This document shows, piece by piece, positions 8,087 through 15,659 of a stretch of DNA of 49,881 bases (position 1 is the stretch's first letter; every line of letters begins with the position of its first letter). Below the pieces are notes generated by a model. It searched no databases. It was given only the letters and a program-made list of their open reading frames with translations, and was not told where the DNA came from. The stretch spans positions 1-49,881 of the IMG/VR virus record IMGVR_UViG_3300042691_013885, one strand, 5' to 3'. Source of the DNA: a virus. The translations under genes were made by a program, and so were the position numbers.

Positions 8087-8682
8087 TCGGTCCTCCGAGC
8101 AGCGGCGTCGACCAGTGGCGACGCTTCAGCCTCATACATGCAGAACAGGGACTTGAGCGCCGACGTGACGGTCAAGCCCTGCCCGTCCACCAGTGTCTTG
8201 AAAGTCGAGTAGAGGTCAGCATCGACCCAGATGTTGAGCCGAACGTCCGAACCGTTGTCTTGGTACGAGGAGATGTCGTCGAACCGAGGCTGGTCCGCGA
8301 CGTACTTGCCCATCAGGAAGCGAACGAGAGCGCCCATGCTCGTCGCGTGACCCTCGTCCCGGCGTTCTTGGAGGCGTTTGTAGAGACGGTCGGAGACCCA
8401 GATGTTCACCAGCCGGCGCCCTTGGTCGCCTACGCGCTTCGGGGACACGCTGGAGGCCAGCTCGCACGCCCGGCACAGTAGCACCGAGTTGGAGAGGAGA
8501 AGTTTTCCGCCCGCTTGCTCGGGCACAATGAGCCGGGGGCTCACCTTGTGTTCGCTGCCGCAGTTCGCGCACTGGCCGCGCGCTTTTTCGTGGACAGCCT
8601 GCGCCCACGCGCGTCGATCAAGCTCGTCGTTCGACATCGAAAGACCTGCTGGGACCATACGGCCCGCGTCCGAGTAGAGCAC
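8083..8682 (-). CDS. Treble-clef (degenerate HNH) protein with two ribbon-helix-helix-like segments
   Basis: 199 residues. Residues 38-73 have CANC...N...CRAC spacing as in HNH nucleases, with the usual AGGK and N65 LLC parts, but the catalytic DH pair is replaced (VSPRLIVP), so nuclease activity is doubtful. Two similar segments follow: RRLVNIWVSDRLYKRL (from residue 89) and VRLNIWVDADLYSTFKTL (from 147). Each is a short beta strand plus two helices, like ribbon-helix-helix DNA-binding units. A sequence-specific DNA-binding role is therefore likely; a late-gene regulator is one option. The start is GTG 8682 (GAGG site) or ATG 8637, which also has an upstream AGG; the choice decides whether a GGACCATACGG copy is coding or leader. 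Confidence 0.65.
   Translation of the reverse strand: MLYSDAGRMVPAGLSMSNDELDRRAWAQAVHEKARGQCANCGSEHKVSPRLIVPEQAGGKLLLSNSVLLCRACELASSVSPKRVGDQGRRLVNIWVSDRLYKRLQERRDEGHATSMGALVRFLMGKYVADQPRFDDISSYQDNGSDVRLNIWVDADLYSTFKTLVDGQGLTVTSALKSLFCMYEAEASPLVDAAARRTE
8652..8662 (-). repeat. 11-bp motif copy 1 (GGACCATACGG on plus strand)
   Basis: Exact copy of the recurrent asymmetric motif, reading CCGTATGGTCC on the transcribed-direction strand. It lies at codons 8-11 of the HNH/RHH-like gene if translation starts at 8682, or 15 bases upstream of the alternative ATG at 8637. Confidence 0.75.
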
Positions 8683-8715
8683 CGTCCTACCTCACCGATG
8701 ACGTAAGGGATAGCC

Positions 8716-8742
8716 GCAAACGGCCCGCGATGGAAGCGGGCG
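8716..8742 (-). terminator. Weak terminator-like hairpin
   Basis: A GCCCGC / GCGGGC stem (arms 8723-8728 and 8736-8741) with a 7-base loop lies between the 81-residue gene and the HNH/RHH-like gene. On the minus strand it is followed only by CGTTTGC, so the T-tract is poor. It could be an mRNA processing or stabilising hairpin instead. Confidence 0.35.
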
Positions 8743-8765
8743 ACATCAGTGAGGCACGGGACGAG

Positions 8766-9011
8766 TCACTCCTCCGGGAGCCAGCCCATCATGCGGAGCG
8801 CGCGGCGGTACTCCGCGTCGTCGGCTCGGAGGTCAGCGGGGTGACCGCTCACGGCGCCGGTGCTCACGACCGGGGACGGGAAGGGGTTTCGCATCGGCTG
8901 GCCGAGGGGAACAGGGTAGGCGCCGACGTTCGCGGAGGTCGTCTGCTCTTGCTGGGCCTGACGACGACGAAGCAGTTCTTGAACGTCAACGGTTTGCCAG
9001 TGGTTCCGCAT
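8766..9011 (-). CDS. Small hypothetical tail protein
   Basis: 81 residues. The start ATG at 9011 is preceded by AGAGGAG six bases upstream and so is preferred over an in-frame ATG 18 bases earlier. The N-terminus (WQTVDVQELLRRRQAQQEQ) is a probable amphipathic helix, the middle is Pro/Ser-rich and disordered, and the end (ADDAEYRRALRMMGWLPEE) is another helix. No known family is recognised. It sits between the tube-like gene and the chaperone region of the tail operon; a small chaperone or minor tail component is possible but unsupported. Confidence 0.6.
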   Translation of the reverse strand: MRNHWQTVDVQELLRRRQAQQEQTTSANVGAYPVPLGQPMRNPFPSPVVSTGAVSGHPADLRADDAEYRRALRMMGWLPEE

Positions 9012-9021
9012 GGGTACTCCT

Positions 9022-9813
9022 CTATGCACCGAGGGAGATCTCCTCGATCAGTTCAGGTTGGATGTCCATCTCTTGAATCGAGATCTGCCCGGATGTGGCG
9101 TCGAAGTCGGAGCCGGACTTGTAGCGAGTCGGGATGCAGTTCTTGAGGAGGAAGGCTCGCGCAGGAACCTTGATGCCGATCTGCTTGGTCGCCACGAACC
9201 CACCGAACATCTGGAGAGACGCGAGTTGCAAGCCCGAGGCAACGCCCGTGGAGACGCCGAGTGCGGCGGTATCAGCACCCGCTACAAGCCCCGCCGCGAT
9301 GGACAGTCCGGCGGTACCCGCCGTCGCCAGCGCCGCCTGCGTCTGCGTGTTCTGCGCGTTGTCGATGGCTTGTGCCGAACCAACCTTCCCTACGGCCTGC
9401 ACCTTGGCGAACGGAAGGTTGCGAAAGAAGTGAACCAGCAGGAGCGACCGTCGATAGGTGAGTCCGGCAACCGGGAGAAGCCCGGTACCGGTGGTTCCCT
9501 GAATCGCCGTCTGGATCCAGTTCCAGAAGTCGGCCGAGTACCACGTCACACCGCGCGAAAGGGTGATCGAGCCTACGCTCGCGCTCTTGACGACCGTCTT
9601 CTTGAAGGGCCAGTTGCCCTCGTTGATGTCCTGTGTCTCGACCGTGATCTCCGGGGACGAGATCGCTGAAAACCCCGACAGCGGCGTGAACAGCGGCAGA
9701 GCGGGAGCCAGTTCGATAGGGGCCACGTCGAACAGCCAGAAGTTGTTGTCGCGTAGAGGATCGAGCGCAGCGGGTCGACCTCCGGTAAGGCCGAGAGTGA
9801 CTGGTCTCGCCAC
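9022..9813 (-). CDS. Second tail-tube-like protein (gp19-like paralogue)
   Basis: 263 residues from a GTG with GGAGG seven bases upstream. It shares with the upstream tube gene the ITL..GV......FWNW....I.G block (about residues 88-113 here) and a C-terminal block of the form P.R.K...D.DA.S..IS.QE.D, so the two are paralogues of the gp19-type tail tube family. Unlike the main tube protein it carries an inserted, weakly hydrophobic Ala/Gly-rich stretch (about residues 150-205) between those blocks. It may cap or initiate the tube, or form a specialised ring near the baseplate. The terminator between the two genes implies lower expression than the main tube protein. Confidence 0.8.
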   Translation of the reverse strand: MARPVTLGLTGGRPAALDPLRDNNFWLFDVAPIELAPALPLFTPLSGFSAISSPEITVETQDINEGNWPFKKTVVKSASVGSITLSRGVTWYSADFWNWIQTAIQGTTGTGLLPVAGLTYRRSLLLVHFFRNLPFAKVQAVGKVGSAQAIDNAQNTQTQAALATAGTAGLSIAAGLVAGADTAALGVSTGVASGLQLASLQMFGGFVATKQIGIKVPARAFLLKNCIPTRYKSGSDFDATSGQISIQEMDIQPELIEEISLGA

Positions 9814-9824
9814 GAAGAACCTCC

Positions 9825-9867
9825 AAAACAAAGCGCCGGGGATGAGTGTACCTCAAACCCCGACGCT
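9825..9867 (-). terminator. Intrinsic terminator after the tail tube gene
   Basis: On the minus strand a 10-bp stem (one G-T pair) with arms at 9858-9867 and 9832-9841 and a 16-base loop is followed by TTGTTTT (9831-9825). It sits right after the tail tube stop codon. Partial termination here would give high tube-protein mRNA and lower expression of downstream tail genes. Confidence 0.75.
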
Positions 9868-9884
9868 CAGTTTGCCGTTTCGGT

Positions 9885-10463
9885 TCAGACGCCCGGAACT
9901 TCCACCGCCGCATCTTCGACGTCGAAGTATTCGTACGCGACATCCAGCTCCTGAACGGAGATGTCCGAGGACGACGCGTCGAGGTCCGCCGCGACCTTGT
10001 GACGGATCGGGAACGCCTCGTACAGGATGTACGAGCGCGAAGCCTTGGCGTCACCGGCGGCGTTGTTCTCCCGCATCGACTTGGACGACGTCGTCGCCGT
10101 GGGTCGTGCGTTCGTCAGCACCGAGCGGTTGTAGTGCTTGATCGTCATCGTCGTGCGGTACTCGCCCGACCCTTCGATCACGACACGGAGCCAGTTCCAG
10201 AAGTTCGACGATGACGGGGCAACACCCTTCTGGAGGGTGATGTCCGAGACCGTCGTGTTTCCGGGGAACTTCATCGGGTAGTTGAACTGCCCTTCCCGGT
10301 ACTCGACGGCTTCCGTCGTCGCTTCCGGAGTCGTGCAGGACATGAACCCAGCCGGGACGTTCGCGCCGAACTTCTCCGGTGCCAGCCCAGCGCCCAGCGA
10401 CCCGTCCGTGGTGACGTGGAACCGCATCGAGTGGAGAAAATCACTTGCTGCTGCGCGAGCCAT
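9885..10463 (-). CDS. Tail tube protein (gp19-like)
   Basis: 192 residues. It begins ARAAASDFLHSMRFHVT and contains the tube-family block FPGNTTVSDITLQKGV...FWNWLRVVIEGSGEYR followed by MTIKHYNRS and the conserved C-terminal PIRHKVAADLDASSSDISVQELD. This matches gp19/P2 FII-type contractile-tail tube proteins, including length. The start ATG 10463 has a strong AAGGAGG site. It follows the sheath and a small structural gene and precedes a terminator, typical of an abundant virion protein. Confidence 0.88.
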   Translation of the reverse strand: MARAAASDFLHSMRFHVTTDGSLGAGLAPEKFGANVPAGFMSCTTPEATTEAVEYREGQFNYPMKFPGNTTVSDITLQKGVAPSSSNFWNWLRVVIEGSGEYRTTMTIKHYNRSVLTNARPTATTSSKSMRENNAAGDAKASRSYILYEAFPIRHKVAADLDASSSDISVQELDVAYEYFDVEDAAVEVPGV

Positions 10464-10502
10464 GCGGCCCTCCTTCAGTCAGTGGTGGTGCGCTGGACGT
10501 GC

Positions 10503-11126
10503 TCAGACTTCGCGGCGCGCGGTGATGACGACCTCGCCCACCACCGAGCGGTCACGGCGAATGAACAGTCCGACCGAGGCGCCGGGGGTCAGGACCACCG
10601 AGGCATTCGGGCCGCTCATGCGCGCCACACCGGTCGCGTCGGACGGAATCGTGGCGGCGAGAGTGCCACCGCCGGCAGCCGCCGAACGCACCGACAGGAC
10701 CGACGAGCCGGGACCGGCGGTGCCGATGAGGGCCATCGCATCGAGGATGCGAACCTTGTACGGCAGCGTGTTGACCGCGTAGATGGTCACGTCGTCGAGC
10801 GTACCCGACGCGCCACCCGAGGTCATCGCCTTGCGGAAGGTGACCAGCGGAGCGTCGACCGCCGTCGCGGCGACCGGGTTCAGAGCCACGGCGCCGACCG
10901 AAGCCGGGGCGACGACCGACGAGAGGTCAGCGGCCAGCTCGTCCGCCGAAAACTCAACCGACGACGTAAGAACGCCGTCAGCGACAGCGGCCTGAAGGCC
11001 GGCCATCGAGGAGATCTCGGCAGGCGAGCGAGTGACGACGACGGCTTCACCAGCCGGGACGGTCGCGTAGATGTCGTTGAGCCAGTAGTCGGAAGCCGAG
11101 ACGTTCGTGATCGTAAGGGAAGCCAT
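10503..11126 (-). CDS. Virion structural protein, beta-rich (function unknown)
   Basis: 207 residues. The ATG at 11126 has AAGGAGACTCAC upstream and is preferred to an in-frame start 48 bases earlier. The N-terminal 60 residues (SLTITNVSASDYWLNDIYATVPAGEAVVVTR) and the C-terminal 90 residues (ILDAMALIGTAGPGSSVLSVRSAAAGGG to VGLFIRRDRSVVGEVVITA) both look like beta-sandwich folds. The C-terminal part resembles the small decoration-type domains common in phage virions. Its place between sheath and tube genes, after a hairpin terminator, suggests an abundant virion protein such as a tail or head decoration. No exact family is recognised. Confidence 0.6.
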   Translation of the reverse strand: MASLTITNVSASDYWLNDIYATVPAGEAVVVTRSPAEISSMAGLQAAVADGVLTSSVEFSADELAADLSSVVAPASVGAVALNPVAATAVDAPLVTFRKAMTSGGASGTLDDVTIYAVNTLPYKVRILDAMALIGTAGPGSSVLSVRSAAAGGGTLAATIPSDATGVARMSGPNASVVLTPGASVGLFIRRDRSVVGEVVITARREV

Positions 11127-11164
11127 GTGAGTCTCCTTCGGGTGAGAGTACGCAGAACGGGGGG

Positions 11165-11193
11165 AAAAGGCCAACGGGACCGCATGGTCCCGT
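11165..11193 (-). terminator. Hairpin after the tail sheath gene, probable terminator
   Basis: A perfect 8-bp stem ACGGGACC/GGTCCCGT (arms 11174-11181 and 11186-11193) with a 4-base loop starts 13 bases downstream of the sheath stop codon and is followed on the minus strand by TGGCCTTTTCC. The T-tract is short and delayed, so termination would be partial. The stem contains a one-mismatch relative of the GGACCATACGG motif. Confidence 0.55.
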
Positions 11194-11205
11194 CAGCCGT
11201 CAAGT

Positions 11206-14073
11206 TCAGGAGTTGAGCGACTTCTGCTGGAAGCGGAGGCGGACGAACTCGGCGGGCTTGTTCGGGGCAACACCGATGTCGATGATGACCTGACCAGCCT
11301 CGATGGTCGCCGACGTGTTGTTCGACTCGTCGCAGACCACGAAGTACGCCTGCGAGGGGTTGAGACCCGCAAAGTACCCGTTGGAGAACAGGTTCCCGAG
11401 GAACGAGTCGAGCTGCGCCTTGATGCGCGCCCACAAGCCGGGGCCGTTGTTCTCGAACACGATCCACCACGTCGCGTTGAAGATCGACTTCTCCAAGAAC
11501 ATGAACAGCCGGCGAGCGTTGATGTAGCGCCAGTCGGGCACGTTCGAGATCGTCCGCACACCCCAGACCGCCAGACCCGTCTGCGTCGAGGCGATGAGCG
11601 GATTGATCTTGTTCGGGTACACGACGTCGCGGTCGGCCTGCGTCGGGTTGGTCTCCAAACCAACGAGGTACGCGAGGGCGCCGTCAACCGTACCGCCGGG
11701 GGACTTGCCGACGTTCCGGTTCGCGTCCGTGCGCGCGTACACGCCCGCGATGTGGCCGAGCGGCGGCACAAGCACCGGGCGGTTGTTCTGGAGCGGGTCG
11801 ATGACGCGCACCCACGGCCAGTAGAGCGCCGCGTAGTCCGAGCTGCGGTTGAGGTCGAACCGGTACCAGTCGACCGCCCGCTGCGCCGTGTAGCCCTGCG
11901 GAGTCGTGAGGATGATGAACCGGTCGCCGCCCGAAGGCAGCGAGGTCCGCATCGCCGCGTAGTCCAGCAGATCGCTCGTGACGATCAAGTTTCCGGCAAA
12001 GTCCGGCACCGCGATCTGGAGGATCTCCTCGACCTTGTTGAAGGCATAGAGACCCTCATTGTCAGCCGCGAGCGCAGTCATGTCGGTGAACTGCGAACGG
12101 CCCCAGTGCGTCGAGTCGAACGTGCCTTCCGTACCGACCTGATAGTCCTTGTCTGCATCGCCGAACGTCTCGACGTGGACGGCTTCCGCCGGCTTCGAGC
12201 CGTAGGACACCACGACGAGGGTTCCGCCCTTGATGAGATCCTTCGTCGTGAAGTTGATCGCACCAGTGGTGTAGTTGACCGTGTTGACGGCCGAGGCGAC
12301 GACCGAGCCAGACAGACCGCCAAAGCCGTCGTCCGTGATCGTCTGCGTCGCGCCCGATGTGTTGGTGTACGTGACCTTCACCGTGCGAGGCTGGATCGGC
12401 TTGTCGAGCAACGTGGCCGAGAACGCCTTGTTGCCGGCCAGTCCCGTACCACCGCCGAGCACCATCGAACGAAGCACGCTGTTCAGTTGGAGGGGTGCAA
12501 CATTCCCAGCGGGCTCCGAAACCGTGATGTATTCCGACAGCTCGTTGACGACGTCCGCGAAGTAGACGGGCGAGTCAGGGTTGTCGAAGACCATCTCCTC
12601 GTACTGCTCAACCACGACGAAGCTCGACGTGGACGTCTCGCGCAGGAGCACGAGCATGTCGAACCGCGAGAACGACGACGTTGCTGCGTCGAAGAAGTCT
12701 GGCGAGCCCGCGATCTGCACCTGAAGGTTGTTGCCCCACGCGCCGACGGAGATGGGGTCCAAGTTCCACGCGTTCTGCTTGTAGGACGCGAGGTACGGAA
12801 CGAACTCATCCGCGAAGTCGAAGGGGTCGATCTCGAAGTCACCCGTCGAGTAGTCGACGGCGCCGGGGCTGGCGACGTTGCCGGTCCAGAGACCGGCCTC
12901 CGACTCCGTCGTGGGAGCGACAGAGAAGATCGCTGCGGACACCGACTCCGCGAGGACGATCTTCACCGGCGCCGCAGAGTTGGGAACGAGACGGATCTGA
13001 TCTCCGTTCGCGGCGCCGTCGACCTCAACCGCCTTGACGAGGAGACCCTCAGCGCTGTTGATGGCTGCGATGGTGGCCGCGCGAACGGTCTCCACGGTGT
13101 CAGCCGCAGTGAACGGGATCGGGATACCCGTCGAGGCGCCGTTCTGATCGTACTCAAAGACGACCGCAGGCCCGTCGCCAGTCGTGATCTCGAACGAGTC
13201 GCCGTCAACCAGATCGGAACCGAGGGCGACCCGAATCGAACCGCAGCCGTCTTGAATGACCAACGTATCCGAGAGAGGCGTGAAGTCGACAGTGACGTTG
13301 GCGCCCGTGTCAGCCGCGACCGGAACGTAGGTGCCGTACAGCCGGATCGAAAACCGGCCCGACTTGTGATCGAACGTAGCGACCAGCCCGTCGACGGCGT
13401 CACCGACAGAGGTCTGCACGATGGACGACGTTCCCGCTGGAATCGGGATGGCAACCGCACCTACCACGTCCAACGTGAGGTTGACGGTGACGGTCCCGCG
13501 CGCCACGAGGTCGAACTCCGTCGAGATCTCGGCGAGGCCCGCCGGATCGATGCGACCCTCGTAGGAAGCGACACTCTCCTCCAGCGTAAGGTCGGCGCTG
13601 TCATCTCGCGTGCGCGCGACGCTGCCGGTGACCGGGCCACCAGCGGACGACGAGGACCGCAGTTTTACGGTGATGGAGCCCGGAACCAAGGGTCCGGCGC
13701 CGCCTGCGGTCTCGAAGGTGCCGACGATGGGGTCCGTGGTGCCGTCACCGACACCGACCTCGACGTTCGTGAGGGCCGACTGAATCTTGGCATTCGCCGC
13801 GACCGCATCCGACGGGGGAACGCGGACCACATAGGCCCGACGACCGCCGTTGGCGAAGAACGCCGCGAGGGAGAGCGGCATGAAGCTCTCCTTCACCAGC
13901 CCACCGAACGTGCGCGTGAACTGCTCGTAGGACTGAACGAGGACCGCTTCGTTGGCTGGACCGCGCGAAGCGTAGCCGATGATGCCGAGGTTCGACGTGG
14001 TGACGCCGGGAACGATCTGGGCGGCAGTCGGAACTTCTTCGACGAATACGCCGGGGGAGAGATAGTCAGCCAT
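11206..14073 (-). CDS. Tail sheath protein
   Basis: 955 residues. The N-terminus MADYLSPGVFVEEVP and the following VTTSNLGIIGYASRGP are hallmarks of phage sheath proteins, and the C-terminal third carries the conserved core (VPDWRYINARRLFMFLEKSI, TWWIVFENNGPGLWARIK, GLNPSQAYFVVCDESNN). Residues about 110-540 are expanded relative to T4 gp18 (659 residues) and hold beta-rich insertions, presumably exposed on the sheath surface; residues 550-628 resemble a domain also found in the capsid protein. The start ATG has AGGAG upstream. Sheath contraction drives the tube through the envelope. A long antisense open frame on the plus strand is a shadow. Confidence 0.93.
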   Translation of the reverse strand: MADYLSPGVFVEEVPTAAQIVPGVTTSNLGIIGYASRGPANEAVLVQSYEQFTRTFGGLVKESFMPLSLAAFFANGGRRAYVVRVPPSDAVAANAKIQSALTNVEVGVGDGTTDPIVGTFETAGGAGPLVPGSITVKLRSSSSAGGPVTGSVARTRDDSADLTLEESVASYEGRIDPAGLAEISTEFDLVARGTVTVNLTLDVVGAVAIPIPAGTSSIVQTSVGDAVDGLVATFDHKSGRFSIRLYGTYVPVAADTGANVTVDFTPLSDTLVIQDGCGSIRVALGSDLVDGDSFEITTGDGPAVVFEYDQNGASTGIPIPFTAADTVETVRAATIAAINSAEGLLVKAVEVDGAANGDQIRLVPNSAAPVKIVLAESVSAAIFSVAPTTESEAGLWTGNVASPGAVDYSTGDFEIDPFDFADEFVPYLASYKQNAWNLDPISVGAWGNNLQVQIAGSPDFFDAATSSFSRFDMLVLLRETSTSSFVVVEQYEEMVFDNPDSPVYFADVVNELSEYITVSEPAGNVAPLQLNSVLRSMVLGGGTGLAGNKAFSATLLDKPIQPRTVKVTYTNTSGATQTITDDGFGGLSGSVVASAVNTVNYTTGAINFTTKDLIKGGTLVVVSYGSKPAEAVHVETFGDADKDYQVGTEGTFDSTHWGRSQFTDMTALAADNEGLYAFNKVEEILQIAVPDFAGNLIVTSDLLDYAAMRTSLPSGGDRFIILTTPQGYTAQRAVDWYRFDLNRSSDYAALYWPWVRVIDPLQNNRPVLVPPLGHIAGVYARTDANRNVGKSPGGTVDGALAYLVGLETNPTQADRDVVYPNKINPLIASTQTGLAVWGVRTISNVPDWRYINARRLFMFLEKSIFNATWWIVFENNGPGLWARIKAQLDSFLGNLFSNGYFAGLNPSQAYFVVCDESNNTSATIEAGQVIIDIGVAPNKPAEFVRLRFQQKSLNS

Positions 14074-14105
14074 GTAGGACTCCTGAGTCTGGAATGGTCA
14101 GTGGG

Positions 14106-14486
14106 TCAGATCTTGGAGGTGGTCGCCGGGGCGGCAGGGTCCGTGGTCGTCTTCGGCGGCTCCGTCTTCGGAGCGTCAGCCTTCGGAACGTCCTTCAGGT
14201 CCACCTTGGACTTCGGAGCCGCCGGCTTGGCCGACGGTGCGGCCTTCTTCGGTGCCGGAGCCGGAGCAGCGCCCTTCGCCGGGCGGGGCTTGGAAGCCGT
14301 CGCAGGCTTCAGCGTGGAAGTGCTCGCACGGAAGATCAGGAGCCCCTGCTTGACCAGCGACTGAAGCGAAGCCGAGGTGCCGACCGCATCGTCGACCTCC
14401 GTCCACGCCTTCGAGGGGAACATCAGAACCGCACCATCGACGGTTGCGTTGAGAGGGCCACGGGTGGTGTTGAAAAACTTTGCCAT
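14106..14486 (-). CDS. Small structural protein with Ala/Pro/Lys-rich tail
   Basis: 126 residues. The ATG overlaps the upstream stop by one base (TGATG) and is preceded by GAGGAAG. The first 60 residues (AKFFNTTRGPLNATVDGAVLMFPSKAWTEV, SLQSLVKQGLLIFRA) form a compact domain with a pattern seen in small phage structural proteins next to sheath genes. The rest is a basic, low-complexity Ala/Pro/Lys tail that is probably disordered. No precise family is recognised. Its place between the putative tail terminator and sheath genes suggests a tail or neck component. Confidence 0.6.
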   Translation of the reverse strand: MAKFFNTTRGPLNATVDGAVLMFPSKAWTEVDDAVGTSASLQSLVKQGLLIFRASTSTLKPATASKPRPAKGAAPAPAPKKAAPSAKPAAPKSKVDLKDVPKADAPKTEPPKTTTDPAAPATTSKI

Positions 14487-15202
14487 CACTTCCTCGTCAA
14501 AGTCGTAGTGGCCGGCTGCGTCGCTGTCCGCGAAACGGTCGGGTTGGAGAGATCGTATTCTGCTTCGACTCGCACGGTCACCGCAAACTGAATGACCCGC
14601 TCGGAGATACCGAGGTTGTCATCGAGGTTGACGATGCCTTCGTTGAACGCTTCGTAGGACCGGTACTCGCCGGTGGAGTCAGGAACCCACACCTGTCCGT
14701 AGGTCGGCCAGATGCGAAGGACGTGATCGAGCATCAGGTTCGCCGCGCGACGACCAGAGCCACCGCGAAGCGAGTTGTAGATGTTGATCGTGTAGGTCAA
14801 GTCGTACGGCGTGGCCTGATCGCGCATCTCCATCCGATCAGGACGGACCTGCACGCCTGTCGCCGTCAAACCGGGAACGTAGAGCGCAGTCTTCGCCGGA
14901 GCCCGGTACTGCTGCAAACCGGGGTGCAAACGGTTCTGCGCGAGAGCGATGTCGTCGCGTGAAATGACGAACGCCGGGTACCGGAAGTTCGCGTAGAGGT
15001 CTTCCGGGAAGTTGAAGTGGACCGGGATGCCGGGGTCTCCCGACGGCGGCTCCACTCCTTCAATCGTGATGTAGTAGCGGTCGCCGATAACCCGCGCGCC
15101 CAGTGTCTCGACAACGCCTTGGTCAAAAGACCGTAGTTCGACGCTGCCGTTCGGTCGCGCCCCCATCGCCTGTTCTTGAAGAACGGTGGGGTCGGTTGTC
15201 AC
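14486..15202 (-). CDS. Putative tail terminator / neck-tail connector protein
   Basis: 238 residues, GTG start with GAGGGG upstream, directly after two tandem TAG codons that end the previous gene. The central region (YDLTYTINIYNSLRGGSGRRAANLMLDHVLR) and IQFAVTVRVEAEYDL near the C-terminus show the alternating strands of small ring-forming connector proteins. Coming just before the sheath gene in a contractile-tail operon, a gp15-type tail terminator is the most likely role: it caps the tail and receives the head. This is position-based inference; no diagnostic motif is visible. Confidence 0.5.
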   Translation of the reverse strand: MTTDPTVLQEQAMGARPNGSVELRSFDQGVVETLGARVIGDRYYITIEGVEPPSGDPGIPVHFNFPEDLYANFRYPAFVISRDDIALAQNRLHPGLQQYRAPAKTALYVPGLTATGVQVRPDRMEMRDQATPYDLTYTINIYNSLRGGSGRRAANLMLDHVLRIWPTYGQVWVPDSTGEYRSYEAFNEGIVNLDDNLGISERVIQFAVTVRVEAEYDLSNPTVSRTATQPATTTLTRK

Positions 15203-15208
15203 GAGCTA

Positions 15209-15622
15209 CTACCCCTCCTCTTCCTCGGTGCCTTCGATCATCGACTCTGCGATGCCGAGCACCATCTCACCGAAGCCCATCATCTTCGCGCGGCCAACCC
15301 ACTCAGCCGTGCCGGCGAGGTCTTCCTCGTCGGGGATGTACGGGAGCGTCCCGTCTTCGCCGAGCTGGTCAGCGATGTCGAACACCATGTCGACCGCGTC
15401 GTCCCCGTCGATCTCGAACTCGTCTTCGAGCGAGCCGGCGATGGACAGCATGTAGTCGATCAGCACGTCGTTGACGTCGGAGACGTTGTCAGCGCCGCCT
15501 TCACCGGCCTTGCCATGTTCGTGGTCGGTCTCGACGCTGGAGTCCGGTCCCCACGCCTCCTCATCTTGCTCCGCAAGGCGCTTTCGGATGCTCTGGAGCT
15601 TCTCAACGATGTCTGCACGCAT
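15209..15622 (-). CDS. Small acidic hypothetical protein
   Basis: 137 residues, strongly acidic (runs such as EEEE at the C-terminus and many Asp/Glu throughout), with predicted helices (MRADIVEKLQSIRKRLAEQ, VLIDYMLSIAGSLEDEF, FGEMVLGIAESMIEG). ATG start with CGGAGGACGTTCC upstream. No family is recognised. It is encoded among neck and connector genes. Acidic helical proteins of this size in phage structural operons are often assembly chaperones or DNA mimics, but neither is demonstrable here. Confidence 0.6.
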   Translation of the reverse strand: MRADIVEKLQSIRKRLAEQDEEAWGPDSSVETDHEHGKAGEGGADNVSDVNDVLIDYMLSIAGSLEDEFEIDGDDAVDMVFDIADQLGEDGTLPYIPDEEDLAGTAEWVGRAKMMGFGEMVLGIAESMIEGTEEEEG

Positions 15623-15659
15623 GGAACGTCCTCCGTACCGGATGTCTCTTGTAGCCTAC

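Noticed and set aside
11174-11193. Sheath-terminator stem as a seventh copy of the 11-bp motif
   Set aside because: It matches GGACCATACGG with one mismatch on the opposite strand, and the match follows from the GGACC/GGTCC symmetry of the hairpin, so it is better explained as a terminator stem.
14074-14105. GACTC/GAGTC inverted repeat over the sheath ribosome site
   Set aside because: The stem is only 4-5 bp with a 2-4 base loop, too weak to argue for regulation.
11752-14364. 870-codon open frame on the plus strand
   Set aside because: It is antisense to the tail sheath gene, is Arg/Asp/Val-rich without recognisable domains, and exists because high-GC codon use leaves few stops in that antisense frame.
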